From Rhodopirellula sp. SM50 (GTDB lineage: Bacteria > Planctomycetota > Planctomycetia > Pirellulales > Pirellulaceae): a stretch of 64,000 nt of DNA. A program made the position numbers and the translations under genes. The notes beneath the pieces are model-generated. The model did no database searches and was not told where the DNA came from. It worked only from the letters and a program-made list of their open reading frames with translations. Below, in pieces: positions 52,100-59,686 of the stretch. Every line of letters begins with the position of its first letter. Position 1 is the stretch's first letter. The stretch is from the NCBI RefSeq assembly GCF_002289565.1, contig NZ_NTFY01000009.1:1-64000 (forward strand), given 5' to 3'.

Positions 52100-54235
52100 C
52101 TACTCCATCCACTCGGCCAGCAGTTTCCACAGGTGTGATCCGACGGTCTCGTCGAGTGATCCGATCGAAACTTGAGCCCGTTGCCCGCTCAACAGATCAA
52201 CGCCTTGCGACGTGCTGAGCGGCACAATGGCCTCGAAATGCGGCACCAGCAATTCGAACTCCGGGCCGGATTGCGACGCATCGTTGGCGACTTTTTTGAC
52301 CGGCAAGGGACCTCCGTTGCAGGCCAGCAGGGACGGATAATCCACTCCCGTTCTGGCGCGGGGAATGATCTTTGCCAAGGACGAGGTGTTCGTCGCCAGT
52401 CCGCGGGCGCGATAGCGCACCGGTGCGCCCACCTGGTCACGAAACTGGTCGAAGCGTTCCTGCGAGATCAGCACACGCAACTCCTTTTGGGATTCATCGC
52501 CGATCACCAGCAACTCATCGCCTTGGGCGACATAGGTCCCTTCCAATTCGTTCAACCGTCGACGGACGACGACACCGCTGCGGGGGGCGCGGACGATCAG
52601 GGAATCGATTTGTTCCTTTGCGTCCCGGTGTTGTTTTGTCAGAGCCTGCAGTTCGGTTGCCTCGGCCTGTGCGGCGGCGTGCCGACCTTGCAGCGTTTGT
52701 TGGCGGGTGCGGAGGGTCGATTGCTGGATTTTTGTTTCCAGCTTCCCTGCCTCCAGGACGAGGTCGGGGTTGCGAAGCGTCAACAGTTGTTGGCCCTCGG
52801 ACACTCGTTGCCCCGCGGAAACATGGATCGTGTCCACAAAACCCGGCACTTCGGCGCGAATCACTTCGTGCGGTGAATACTCGACCACCGCGGGGACGGG
52901 GGCGGCGCCCGGCCAGGGGATTGCCGCCAACAGTGTCGTCAGCAATGCCGCCGATCCGGTCGCCAGGCACGTGAATCGGCGACGTCCGCTGCGGGGAGTC
53001 TGGCGGAACAACTTGACCACGCGCCAGGCGGGGCCGCCGATCCAAACGATGCAGGCGACGATGGCCAGCAGTGTGCCCAGGCCATGAAACAGTTTCGTCG
53101 CGGCAATCGTCAACCCGAAACAAACGAAACACTTCCACAGCAGCGCCAGCCAGGCGTAGACGGCAACCGCGATTCGGTAACCGGTTTGCCAATTCGGTTC
53201 TTTCAACTCACCGCCGAAGAACCACCGCCGGGCCTGACGGGCCAAGTAGTTTTGGCTGTCCGTGTACAGATTCGGTGCCCGAACCCAATCGGTCAGCACA
53301 AAGTAGCCATCGAACTTCATCAGCGGATTGGCATTGAACAGCAACGTCGCCACGCCGGCCGACAACATCACGCTGACGCAAACGTGTTTGACCAGCGGTG
53401 AATCGGCCGATTGCCAAATCAGCATGGCGATGGCGGCGACGAGCAATTCCACATAGATCCCGGCCGACGCAACGTGAATGCGTTGCCAGCGGCGACGAAA
53501 TCGCCAAACCGAACTGACGTCGACGTAAGCGAGTGGCGCAAGCAAAATGAACAGCACGCCCATCTGCCCGACGTCTCCTCCATAGCGTTTGCAAACGATC
53601 GCATGAGCAAACTCATGAACGATCTTTAACCCGACGGTGACGGCCACCAACAGGTACAGCGCCGAGGGCGAGAACAGGTACTGCGAGGCCTGCGCAAGTT
53701 GGTCCCAGTGCTTGATCGCCAGACAACCGCCGAGCAGGATCAGCAACACGCCGACAGCGGTCGCGGGGAGCGTGAAGATCCAACCCACGTACTTCATCAT
53801 CCGCCCGATCAGGCGATCGGGATGAATCAGTGGGACACGAATCGCGATCGGATTGGCGTGCTGCTTGATTCGATTCGATTTTGCTTTTTCGGTGGAGCGG
53901 TGAAGCCGGGCGGAGGATTTGGAGGACTCGGTGTGCGCCAGTTCGTTATCGATCAGCCACCGGCACAGGTCCGCCGCATCCTCTTCGGACAGTTGATGGT
54001 CGGGATACTGCTGGCACACTTCGCGATAGGCTTGGGCGATCGTGCGTGAGGCGGTCAGCCGAGTGGCCAGCGCGTATTCGATTCTGCCGAGCCGATAAAA
54101 CGAGCCCGCGACGGGGTCTTCGACGATCACGTGCGGTTGCCGTGCATCGTCACACGGTGTCAAACGCAAATCTTGTCGAAAGACGACGGACGTTGTGCTT
54201 TGGTCGCTGGCAAAATGCTGGTGATTGTCCTGCAT
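52100..54235 (-). CDS. PqqD-like / M50 site-2 protease / HlyD fusion protein
   Basis: The 711-residue protein combines three parts. Residues ~35-100 resemble a PqqD-type peptide-binding domain (GSFYRLGRIEYALATRL, then a helical ...CRWLIDNELA end). Residues ~145-440 hold about eight membrane helices with the zinc-protease motif HEFAH at 207-211 and the second S2P motif NPLMKFDG with D309. Residues ~455-700 are a HlyD/biotinyl-lipoyl adaptor with a coiled-coil hairpin (AEVPGFVDTIHVSAGQRV, then VRAPRSGVVVRRRL). The active-site residues are intact. It starts 5 bp after the GAF-HlyD stop, so I take ATG 54235 and not the upstream in-frame start at 54379. It may substitute for the inner-membrane component of an export system. 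Confidence 0.87.
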   Translation of the reverse strand: MQDNHQHFASDQSTTSVVFRQDLRLTPCDDARQPHVIVEDPVAGSFYRLGRIEYALATRLTASRTIAQAYREVCQQYPDHQLSEEDAADLCRWLIDNELAHTESSKSSARLHRSTEKAKSNRIKQHANPIAIRVPLIHPDRLIGRMMKYVGWIFTLPATAVGVLLILLGGCLAIKHWDQLAQASQYLFSPSALYLLVAVTVGLKIVHEFAHAIVCKRYGGDVGQMGVLFILLAPLAYVDVSSVWRFRRRWQRIHVASAGIYVELLVAAIAMLIWQSADSPLVKHVCVSVMLSAGVATLLFNANPLMKFDGYFVLTDWVRAPNLYTDSQNYLARQARRWFFGGELKEPNWQTGYRIAVAVYAWLALLWKCFVCFGLTIAATKLFHGLGTLLAIVACIVWIGGPAWRVVKLFRQTPRSGRRRFTCLATGSAALLTTLLAAIPWPGAAPVPAVVEYSPHEVIRAEVPGFVDTIHVSAGQRVSEGQQLLTLRNPDLVLEAGKLETKIQQSTLRTRQQTLQGRHAAAQAEATELQALTKQHRDAKEQIDSLIVRAPRSGVVVRRRLNELEGTYVAQGDELLVIGDESQKELRVLISQERFDQFRDQVGAPVRYRARGLATNTSSLAKIIPRARTGVDYPSLLACNGGPLPVKKVANDASQSGPEFELLVPHFEAIVPLSTSQGVDLLSGQRAQVSIGSLDETVGSHLWKLLAEWME

Positions 54236-54240
54236 GACGT

Positions 54241-56148
54241 TCACCACCAGAACCATTGTGCAAGGGCTTCGATGGGGCGGTGAAACAGAATCCAGCCGAG
54301 TGCACGACGGCCGCAAGCGATCTTCAGCGTGCCCTTCATTCCCGGACGCAACAGTTGTTCGTCGTTGGAAAGTTTGCATTCCGCGATGAACACGTTTTCT
54401 TCGTCACGAATTTCACTGCGTGGATTGACGATTCCGATCGTCGTGTCCCAGTTGCGATCGGGATAGGCGTTCAGCCGCAACTGGGCGGAGTGGTCTTTGC
54501 GGACATACGCGATCTGATCGTCTTTCACCGCTGCCTCGACGATCATTTCCTGCAGTGGCGCGATTTCAAACAACGATTGACCGGTGGTCAGTGGGGCACC
54601 CTTAACGCGTTTTAGATCACCGGCGACGACCATCCCAGTGACGGGGCTGCGCAGTTCGAGTTCGCTTAAGCGGAGATCCAGCAATTGAAGTTCGGATCGA
54701 AGCCCATCGATTTCCAACTGGGCGATTCGCTGATCCGCGTAGGCGCGTGAGGCCTGGGCGGCGTCTCGTTTTTTGATCGCCTGGTCATGGTCGGCCTGCA
54801 GCGCGTCTCGTTTCCACCTCAATTCGCGGCCGTCGAGCGTCGCCAGCAGATCGCCACGTCGGACAAGATCACCGGGCGCGACGAAACAGTCTTTCAGTGT
54901 CGCGTCGAAGGGCGCCGCCACGAAACGTTTGAAACGGGGTTCCACACGCACGTCACAGGTTTCGCGGTGAGGGAGCGGGACAAACATCGCGGCGATCAAT
55001 GCAATCATGACCGTCAACGCAATCGCGCCGCCGCGTGATCGGACCGCTCGGCTGCTGCGACGAAGTAAATCGGTTGAACGACGCTGATCGTGTGCGTGCA
55101 ACACCGCGCCGAGTGACGGACCGGCCGCCTCGAAGAACTGACGCATCGGCTGGATGGGTGATTCGGAATCCAAGATCGCCAGAAACACGGCGCGTGTGTC
55201 TCTGGCTTCATCGACCAGCGGCACGGCCAGGACGCTGGCGGCATGTTGACGCGCCAGTTCGCCGACGCTGCGTGACGCGTCTAGTTCTGTTGTGGTTGGT
55301 TCGACGATCGAGATGGACCCCCGCATCAACGCTTCGTCCATGGCGTTTTCGATGGACCGTGTCTGGGCGGTGGTCGTATCGATGCGAGTCGAATCGCTGA
55401 GTGCGACCAATCGGCAACCGCCCGCCCCCGATGCGGCGATTCCGATCGCCGCACGGCAAAGGTTCCAGTGATCGGCCAGTTCGGTGACGATCACCTGACA
55501 GGCTTCATTGCGAGTTTTCGAATCCAACGCTCGGGTGAGCAGTTCGACCGTGGCGGCGGCATGGGACGCGACGGCGAACTGTTGATCCAGGCGATGTTGA
55601 AGGTTCCAGAGGGCGAACTGTTGAGCCAGTGTTTGGACCGTTTGGGTGAAACCGTGCAAGTCCGCAGGCAACGTTGCGATCAAGCCCAGGGCATCGGACG
55701 GTTGCCGCCCGGTGACAATCGGCACGCCCAGGATGACTCGTTCGGGCTCAAGTTGTCGGCGGGAATGAACCTGGCCGCTGAGGGCAGCTTGGTGACAGAC
55801 CGAAATCAATTGCGTCCGTTGCGAGGTGGGCCTTGGTTCGGCCGGGTCGATCCGCAAATGATGGAGTCGCTGCGATTCGTCGTGTGCGTTCGGGTCACAA
55901 CGCACCACCGCAAGGATGGTGGAGAGTTCGTCGAGGCGTTCCAGCAGGATCTGGTCGGCATGCTGGAGTGTTGTGGCCGATTGAAACGGAGACACGACCG
56001 GCGGATCGACGGTCGGATCAATGACGTTGCGCGGCGTCGCGTGAACGCGGGACCGCGGCGTCTCAGCCTGGATCGTTTCGTGCGTGACGGCGCCCACCAG
56101 GATGGGTGCAGCGGGGCTTGATCCGGCGTTGGGGATCTCGGTCGACAC
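54241..56148 (-). CDS. GAF-GAF / membrane helix / HlyD adaptor fusion
   Basis: The 635-residue protein has a GTG start 7 bp after the upstream adaptor gene. Residues ~50-370 are cytoplasmic. They hold two GAF-like regions (~65-180 and ~200-360; e.g. VIVTELADHWNLCRAAIGIA and VLAVPLVDEARDTRAVFLAIL). One membrane helix lies at ~376-396. After it comes a HlyD/biotinyl-lipoyl adaptor (RFKRFVAAPFDATLKDCFVA, ELRSPVTGMVVAG) with a short coiled coil, ending WFW. An adaptor that carries its own cytoplasmic small-molecule-sensing module is unusual. GAF ligands cannot be read from the sequence. With the PqqD-M50-HlyD protein it probably forms an inner-membrane complex. Confidence 0.85.
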   Translation of the reverse strand: MSTEIPNAGSSPAAPILVGAVTHETIQAETPRSRVHATPRNVIDPTVDPPVVSPFQSATTLQHADQILLERLDELSTILAVVRCDPNAHDESQRLHHLRIDPAEPRPTSQRTQLISVCHQAALSGQVHSRRQLEPERVILGVPIVTGRQPSDALGLIATLPADLHGFTQTVQTLAQQFALWNLQHRLDQQFAVASHAAATVELLTRALDSKTRNEACQVIVTELADHWNLCRAAIGIAASGAGGCRLVALSDSTRIDTTTAQTRSIENAMDEALMRGSISIVEPTTTELDASRSVGELARQHAASVLAVPLVDEARDTRAVFLAILDSESPIQPMRQFFEAAGPSLGAVLHAHDQRRSTDLLRRSSRAVRSRGGAIALTVMIALIAAMFVPLPHRETCDVRVEPRFKRFVAAPFDATLKDCFVAPGDLVRRGDLLATLDGRELRWKRDALQADHDQAIKKRDAAQASRAYADQRIAQLEIDGLRSELQLLDLRLSELELRSPVTGMVVAGDLKRVKGAPLTTGQSLFEIAPLQEMIVEAAVKDDQIAYVRKDHSAQLRLNAYPDRNWDTTIGIVNPRSEIRDEENVFIAECKLSNDEQLLRPGMKGTLKIACGRRALGWILFHRPIEALAQWFWW

Positions 56149-56154
56149 GGGATA

Positions 56155-56988
56155 TCAATCCTTCAGTTGGATCGTGCAACGTGCGCCGCTGCGTATCATT
56201 CCGTCCGGATTACTGATCGCAATCTTGACCAGGACGGTTCCGCTTTCGGCATCGGTGACCGGCGAGATGTAGTGGACGCGGCCTGAGGTCGATTGGCCCG
56301 ATTCGCTGAATTCAAGTTCGATTTCTTGGCCGGTGGTCAGTTGTTCGGCTTGGGGGCCGAGAAGTGAAAAATTGGCCAGCAGCGTGTCCAGCTGGACGAG
56401 CGTGACGACATCGGGTTTATTGGGCGCGACGAATTCACCGGGTTCTTTATGAAGTTCGGTGACGACTCCGCTGACGGGAGCCTGGATCACGCGTCGCTCC
56501 ATTTGCGTGAGCAATCGTTGGTGTTCCAAACGCCGCGTTTCCATTTCTTCGACGACGCTGCGAAGATTGGCTTGGGCAACTTGGAATTCTTTCGCCGCGC
56601 GTTGCAATTCGGCTTGGCGGGCGTGTCCCGACTGGCGCAGCGATTGGAGTTTTTCGAACCGTTGGGAAGTCAATTCGACTTCCGCCCGCGCCGCATCGAG
56701 TCGCCCTTCGGCGTTCATCTGCTGTTTGGCGACCTCCAACTGGGCCAAGTGGACTTGGCTGTTGAGTCGCAGCAACGGTTGGCCTTGCTCGACTCTCTGG
56801 CCTTGCCGGACCAACACTTCGGCGACGGTCCCCGTTTCGTCCGAGGCGACTTCGATCGTCCGAATCGGCTCGGTGTATCCCAGCACCTCGGTGGCGAGGG
56901 AATCCCGACATGACAGTGCGATGATCGCGATCAAAACGGATTGGAATGAGCGAATTTGCAGCTCAGATGGGTGGTGACAGAGTTTCAT
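56155..56988 (-). CDS. HlyD/RND-type periplasmic adaptor protein
   Basis: From ATG 56988 the 277-residue protein has an N-terminal hydrophobic stretch (about residues 13-25), so it is exported or anchored. A lipoyl half-motif (VASDETGTVAEVLVRQGQRV) and a helical hairpin of ~80 residues follow, then the second lipoyl half (RVIQAPVSGVVTELHKEPGE) and a beta-barrel domain. This is the layout of membrane fusion proteins that join an inner-membrane transporter to a TolC channel. No RND pump or ABC transporter gene is nearby. The frame extends to 57039; those 17 residues look unlikely. TolC-like and GAF-HlyD genes flank it. Confidence 0.88.
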   Translation of the reverse strand: MKLCHHPSELQIRSFQSVLIAIIALSCRDSLATEVLGYTEPIRTIEVASDETGTVAEVLVRQGQRVEQGQPLLRLNSQVHLAQLEVAKQQMNAEGRLDAARAEVELTSQRFEKLQSLRQSGHARQAELQRAAKEFQVAQANLRSVVEEMETRRLEHQRLLTQMERRVIQAPVSGVVTELHKEPGEFVAPNKPDVVTLVQLDTLLANFSLLGPQAEQLTTGQEIELEFSESGQSTSGRVHYISPVTDAESGTVLVKIAISNPDGMIRSGARCTIQLKD

Positions 56989-57118
56989 GGCGTCGCGTGA
57001 AGCACGAATGGAGACCGGGAAAACAACGGCGGGAGGCAAGAATCACTTGCCCTGGGCAAGCTTAGGTCACCAATAAGCAGGCATGACCGAGAAAGTCGCG
57101 CCCAAGAGTACCGCGTGC

Positions 57119-57423
57119 GCTGGTGTGCAGGCTTTCGCCGCGGCGTTTCGCTGCTCCGCAGCGACAGGGGGATCGCCTAAAGGCTGGACACCAACGTGCG
57201 CTGGTGTGCAGGCTTTCGCCCAATACCGCTAAGTTAACATGGATCAGGAGGCCCGGACGCTGGCGCGAACCGGCTGATCTCAAACGAATATCAGCCGTTT
57301 GGCGCGAGCCTACGGGCCCTCATCTGAAGAATCGACGCTTAGCTTAGCGGTATTAGGCTTTCGCCGCGGCGTTTCGCTGCTCCGCAGCGACCGGGAGATC
57401 GCCTGAAGGCTAGACACCAACGA
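57119..57423. repeat. Two copies of the ~80-bp GCTGCGGAGCAGCGAAAC-family repeat, second one interrupted
   Basis: CGCTGGTGTGCAGGCTTTCG begins each unit, with GTTTCGCTGCTCCGCAGCGA in the middle and a CACCAACG end. It is the same family as 33540-33699 in opposite orientation. Copy 2 is split at AGGCTTTCGCC by the element 57221-57354. Confidence 0.85.
57221..57354. mobile_element. MITE-like element with terminal inverted repeats and 11-bp target duplication
   Basis: AATACCGCTAAG at 57222-57233 is the exact complement of CTTAGCGGTATT at 57343-57354. The 11-bp sequence AGGCTTTCGCC flanks the element on both sides (57210-57220 and 57355-57365) and occurs once in the uninterrupted neighbouring repeat unit. 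The 134-bp element has no open frame. The GGCGCGAGCC core and TTAGCGG ends relate it to 2143-2236 and 36466-36546. Confidence 0.8.
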
Positions 57424-57454
57424 GATTTAATACTCGATGCTGTTAGCGCGGCAC

Positions 57455-59374
57455 TCACGGAACGGTGTTGGGCCCCGCCCCGATCGGTTCGATTTGCAGC
57501 AGCGTGCCGGTCGCCCGCTTCAACCGTGAGGTGCTCAGCGTGTAGTCGATTTGCGCCCTGGCGAACCCGACTTCTTCCAGCAACAAGCGATCTTGGGCAT
57601 CGAGCAAGTCCTCCAGCAGCGAGTTAGCCGAGTACCCATCGCCGGGCAATTCACGCCATCGATTGGAGATCAGATCGACGTATTGCTGTGCGGAAACCAT
57701 CGCCACGTAGCGTGCCCCGAGTTCTCGGTGGCTGGTTTCGACTTCGCGCACCGCCGCGGCGACCTCGGCATGAAGTTTGGCGATCGTTTCACTTAACCGA
57801 CTGGCAAGTTTTCGGAGTTCTGCTTGTCGGCGAAGGATGTTGGCCTTGGCGGCGCGGCGCTGCAGCGGCACTTCGAACCGCAGTCCGGCGCTGTAGCTCG
57901 GTTCGCCGACGCTGAACTGGTCGATCCAGGCACGGCCGATGTCTTGGCTTCCCCGCAGCCCGCTGAAATAGGTTTCCAGCACCAGATCCAGCATCGGCAG
58001 CAGTTCGTTTTGGGCGACATTCAAACGCACCCGCGCGGTATCGAGTTCGCGTGCGACTTCGTTCATTTCACTCCGCTGTTGCAGGGCCGTGACGACGGCG
58101 TCTTCCAGCGAGACGGGGACCAGGGCCAGCGAGGGGGGCCGCGCAGGGATGATCTCCACCGTTTTGTCGCTGGTCAGCCCGGGAGAGTTGACGAGCATAC
58201 GGAGTTGGTCTTCCGCATTGCGAATCGAAGTCACCGCCCGGGCAAGTTCGGAGTTGCGCGTGGCGATCGCCGCCTCGGCGCGTTTGAGCTGGCTTTGCAG
58301 CGCATCCAAGTCCTGTCGCTTGTCCAGCCAATCGTGAATCGACTTGGCTTGATTGAGGTGACGGATCCGCAACAGCAGCGACGCGCGCTGGTAATACAGA
58401 TTCCACATCGATTCTTGGACGGAAAGCAAGTGATCTTGGATCGCAGTGGTGGCGGCTTCGTTTTCGATTTGCGTGTCCAGCTTTGCCAACACGATCAGGC
58501 TTCGATTGAAAGCCCGTCCGGCTCCGTTGAGCAGCGGCTGATTGAAGCTGAGCGTCAACCGGGAATTGCCTTGATTGCCCGGCGTGAAGAATTGCGAGCT
58601 GCTGTCGCGCAACCCGATCTGCTGCCCGATCTCGAACTCGGCACCGGTCTGTAGTTTCCGCCGCACGCCGCCGGAGAATGAAAAATCCTCTTCTCTCAAC
58701 CGGTCAACTTCTTCGCCCGCATCGAGCTCGCTACCGGTGGGAACACTCGTGCGAAGGAACTTTGATTCGACGAACGCGGTCGGGTCAAAATCGGCCGCAG
58801 CGCGAGTGATTCCGGTGCGTGCGATGCAGATGTTTTCGTTGACCGCAGCGATGCGGAAGCTGTGCCGCAAAGCTTCCAGAATCAGACTGTCTCCATCGAC
58901 GACGATCGAGGACGGCGACAATTCGAACGGCGCCGTCGCGGTGGATTCCCACCACGGCCGATAATTGTCCGCAATCGGCGATGCTGCGGCTTGAGACTTC
59001 AAGAACTGTCGTACCGAATCAGGCGAGAGTGTGGTGGCGTCGGACGTTGAAATCGACGTCTCCTTCAACCATTCCTCCGGCAGCGCGCCGACAGTCAACG
59101 GGGGTGATTCCGCAATCGAGTCGGTCAGGGGGAGCTCGGAAGTTTGCGCCACCCGGACGCCGCGGCGAGCTTCGCTGACGGCGACCGGTTCTGCGAATAC
59201 TTCCGTCAATTCCGGGGGGGCGTTTTCGCTCCCTGCCGTCGATGCCGTTGCCGGCGCCGGTGGCGCGTACAGCCACGAGGGTAAATCCTCCGTTTGCGCA
59301 CAGGCCGATCCGGCGACCCAGCAGCAGGTCGCGGTCGCGATCGCGATGTAGCATTGGCAAACGGTTCTGTTCAT
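57455..59374 (-). CDS. TolC-family outer-membrane channel protein
   Basis: From ATG 59374 the 639-residue protein has a signal peptide (MNRTVCQCYIAIATATCCWV, then AGSACA cleavage region). A linker of ~120 residues rich in Pro, Thr and Ala follows, then two long alpha-helical OEP repeats (~290-450 and ~470-630) with coiled-coil character (ENEAATTAIQDHLLSVQESM; LAKLDTQ; RRAAKANILRRQAELRKLA). Short beta segments (GNSRLTLSFNQPLLNGAG, SAGLRFEVPLQR) match the membrane barrel strands of TolC-type proteins. The N-terminal linker is longer than in TolC. It is the first gene of the minus-strand set and divergent from the giant DUF4347 protein gene, so it is its likely exit channel. Confidence 0.88.
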   Translation of the reverse strand: MNRTVCQCYIAIATATCCWVAGSACAQTEDLPSWLYAPPAPATASTAGSENAPPELTEVFAEPVAVSEARRGVRVAQTSELPLTDSIAESPPLTVGALPEEWLKETSISTSDATTLSPDSVRQFLKSQAAASPIADNYRPWWESTATAPFELSPSSIVVDGDSLILEALRHSFRIAAVNENICIARTGITRAAADFDPTAFVESKFLRTSVPTGSELDAGEEVDRLREEDFSFSGGVRRKLQTGAEFEIGQQIGLRDSSSQFFTPGNQGNSRLTLSFNQPLLNGAGRAFNRSLIVLAKLDTQIENEAATTAIQDHLLSVQESMWNLYYQRASLLLRIRHLNQAKSIHDWLDKRQDLDALQSQLKRAEAAIATRNSELARAVTSIRNAEDQLRMLVNSPGLTSDKTVEIIPARPPSLALVPVSLEDAVVTALQQRSEMNEVARELDTARVRLNVAQNELLPMLDLVLETYFSGLRGSQDIGRAWIDQFSVGEPSYSAGLRFEVPLQRRAAKANILRRQAELRKLASRLSETIAKLHAEVAAAVREVETSHRELGARYVAMVSAQQYVDLISNRWRELPGDGYSANSLLEDLLDAQDRLLLEEVGFARAQIDYTLSTSRLKRATGTLLQIEPIGAGPNTVP

Positions 59375-59686
59375 GAAGCACTCCATCGGTGGAGTTGATG
59401 ACGTGGGAGCCCCGGAATTCGCTCAGTTTTTCACCTGTTTGTCTTTCATCGGTTCGAAATCGTTCATGGACTTCCGGCAGACGTCACAAGCCGCCGGCAA
59501 TTCAAACGCCGCGGCGGATCCTCGGAATGAACGCTACGGTTTCTGGGGGGCGCCCAAGCGTTGCAACCGTCATGACTTGCCCCGGCGGTGCGTGCGCACC
59601 TCGCGACACGTCGAATCTCCGTCAGAATCTGACGTACGGTTACGTGGAACTGATGACCCCTCCTTTGTGACCGCCGAGTCTCCCAA
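59375..59686. promoter_or_regulatory. Divergent promoter region of the TolC-like and giant-protein genes
   Basis: The 312 bp between the two divergent starts must carry both promoters if the sets are transcribed independently, and would permit shared control. I see no reliable -35/-10 pair, operator palindrome or repeat in it. The start of the plus-strand gene is bounded by an in-frame TGA at about 59653. Confidence 0.4.

Larger units (their letters stand above)
57040..57454. other. Repeat-filled spacer inside the secretion-like gene set
   Basis: These 415 bp between the adaptor gene and the upstream TolC-like gene are mostly two copies of the GCTGCGGAGCAGCGAAAC family, one of which carries an inserted MITE-like element (separate entries). 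No gene is present. Whether the TolC-like gene is still co-transcribed with the three downstream genes across the spacer is open. Confidence 0.6.

Noticed and set aside
52100-59374. Ordinary RND or ABC multidrug efflux operon
   Set aside because: Adaptors and a TolC-like channel are present, but neither an RND pump nor an ABC transporter is encoded here. The fusions with GAF, PqqD-like and M50 parts are not typical of drug efflux.
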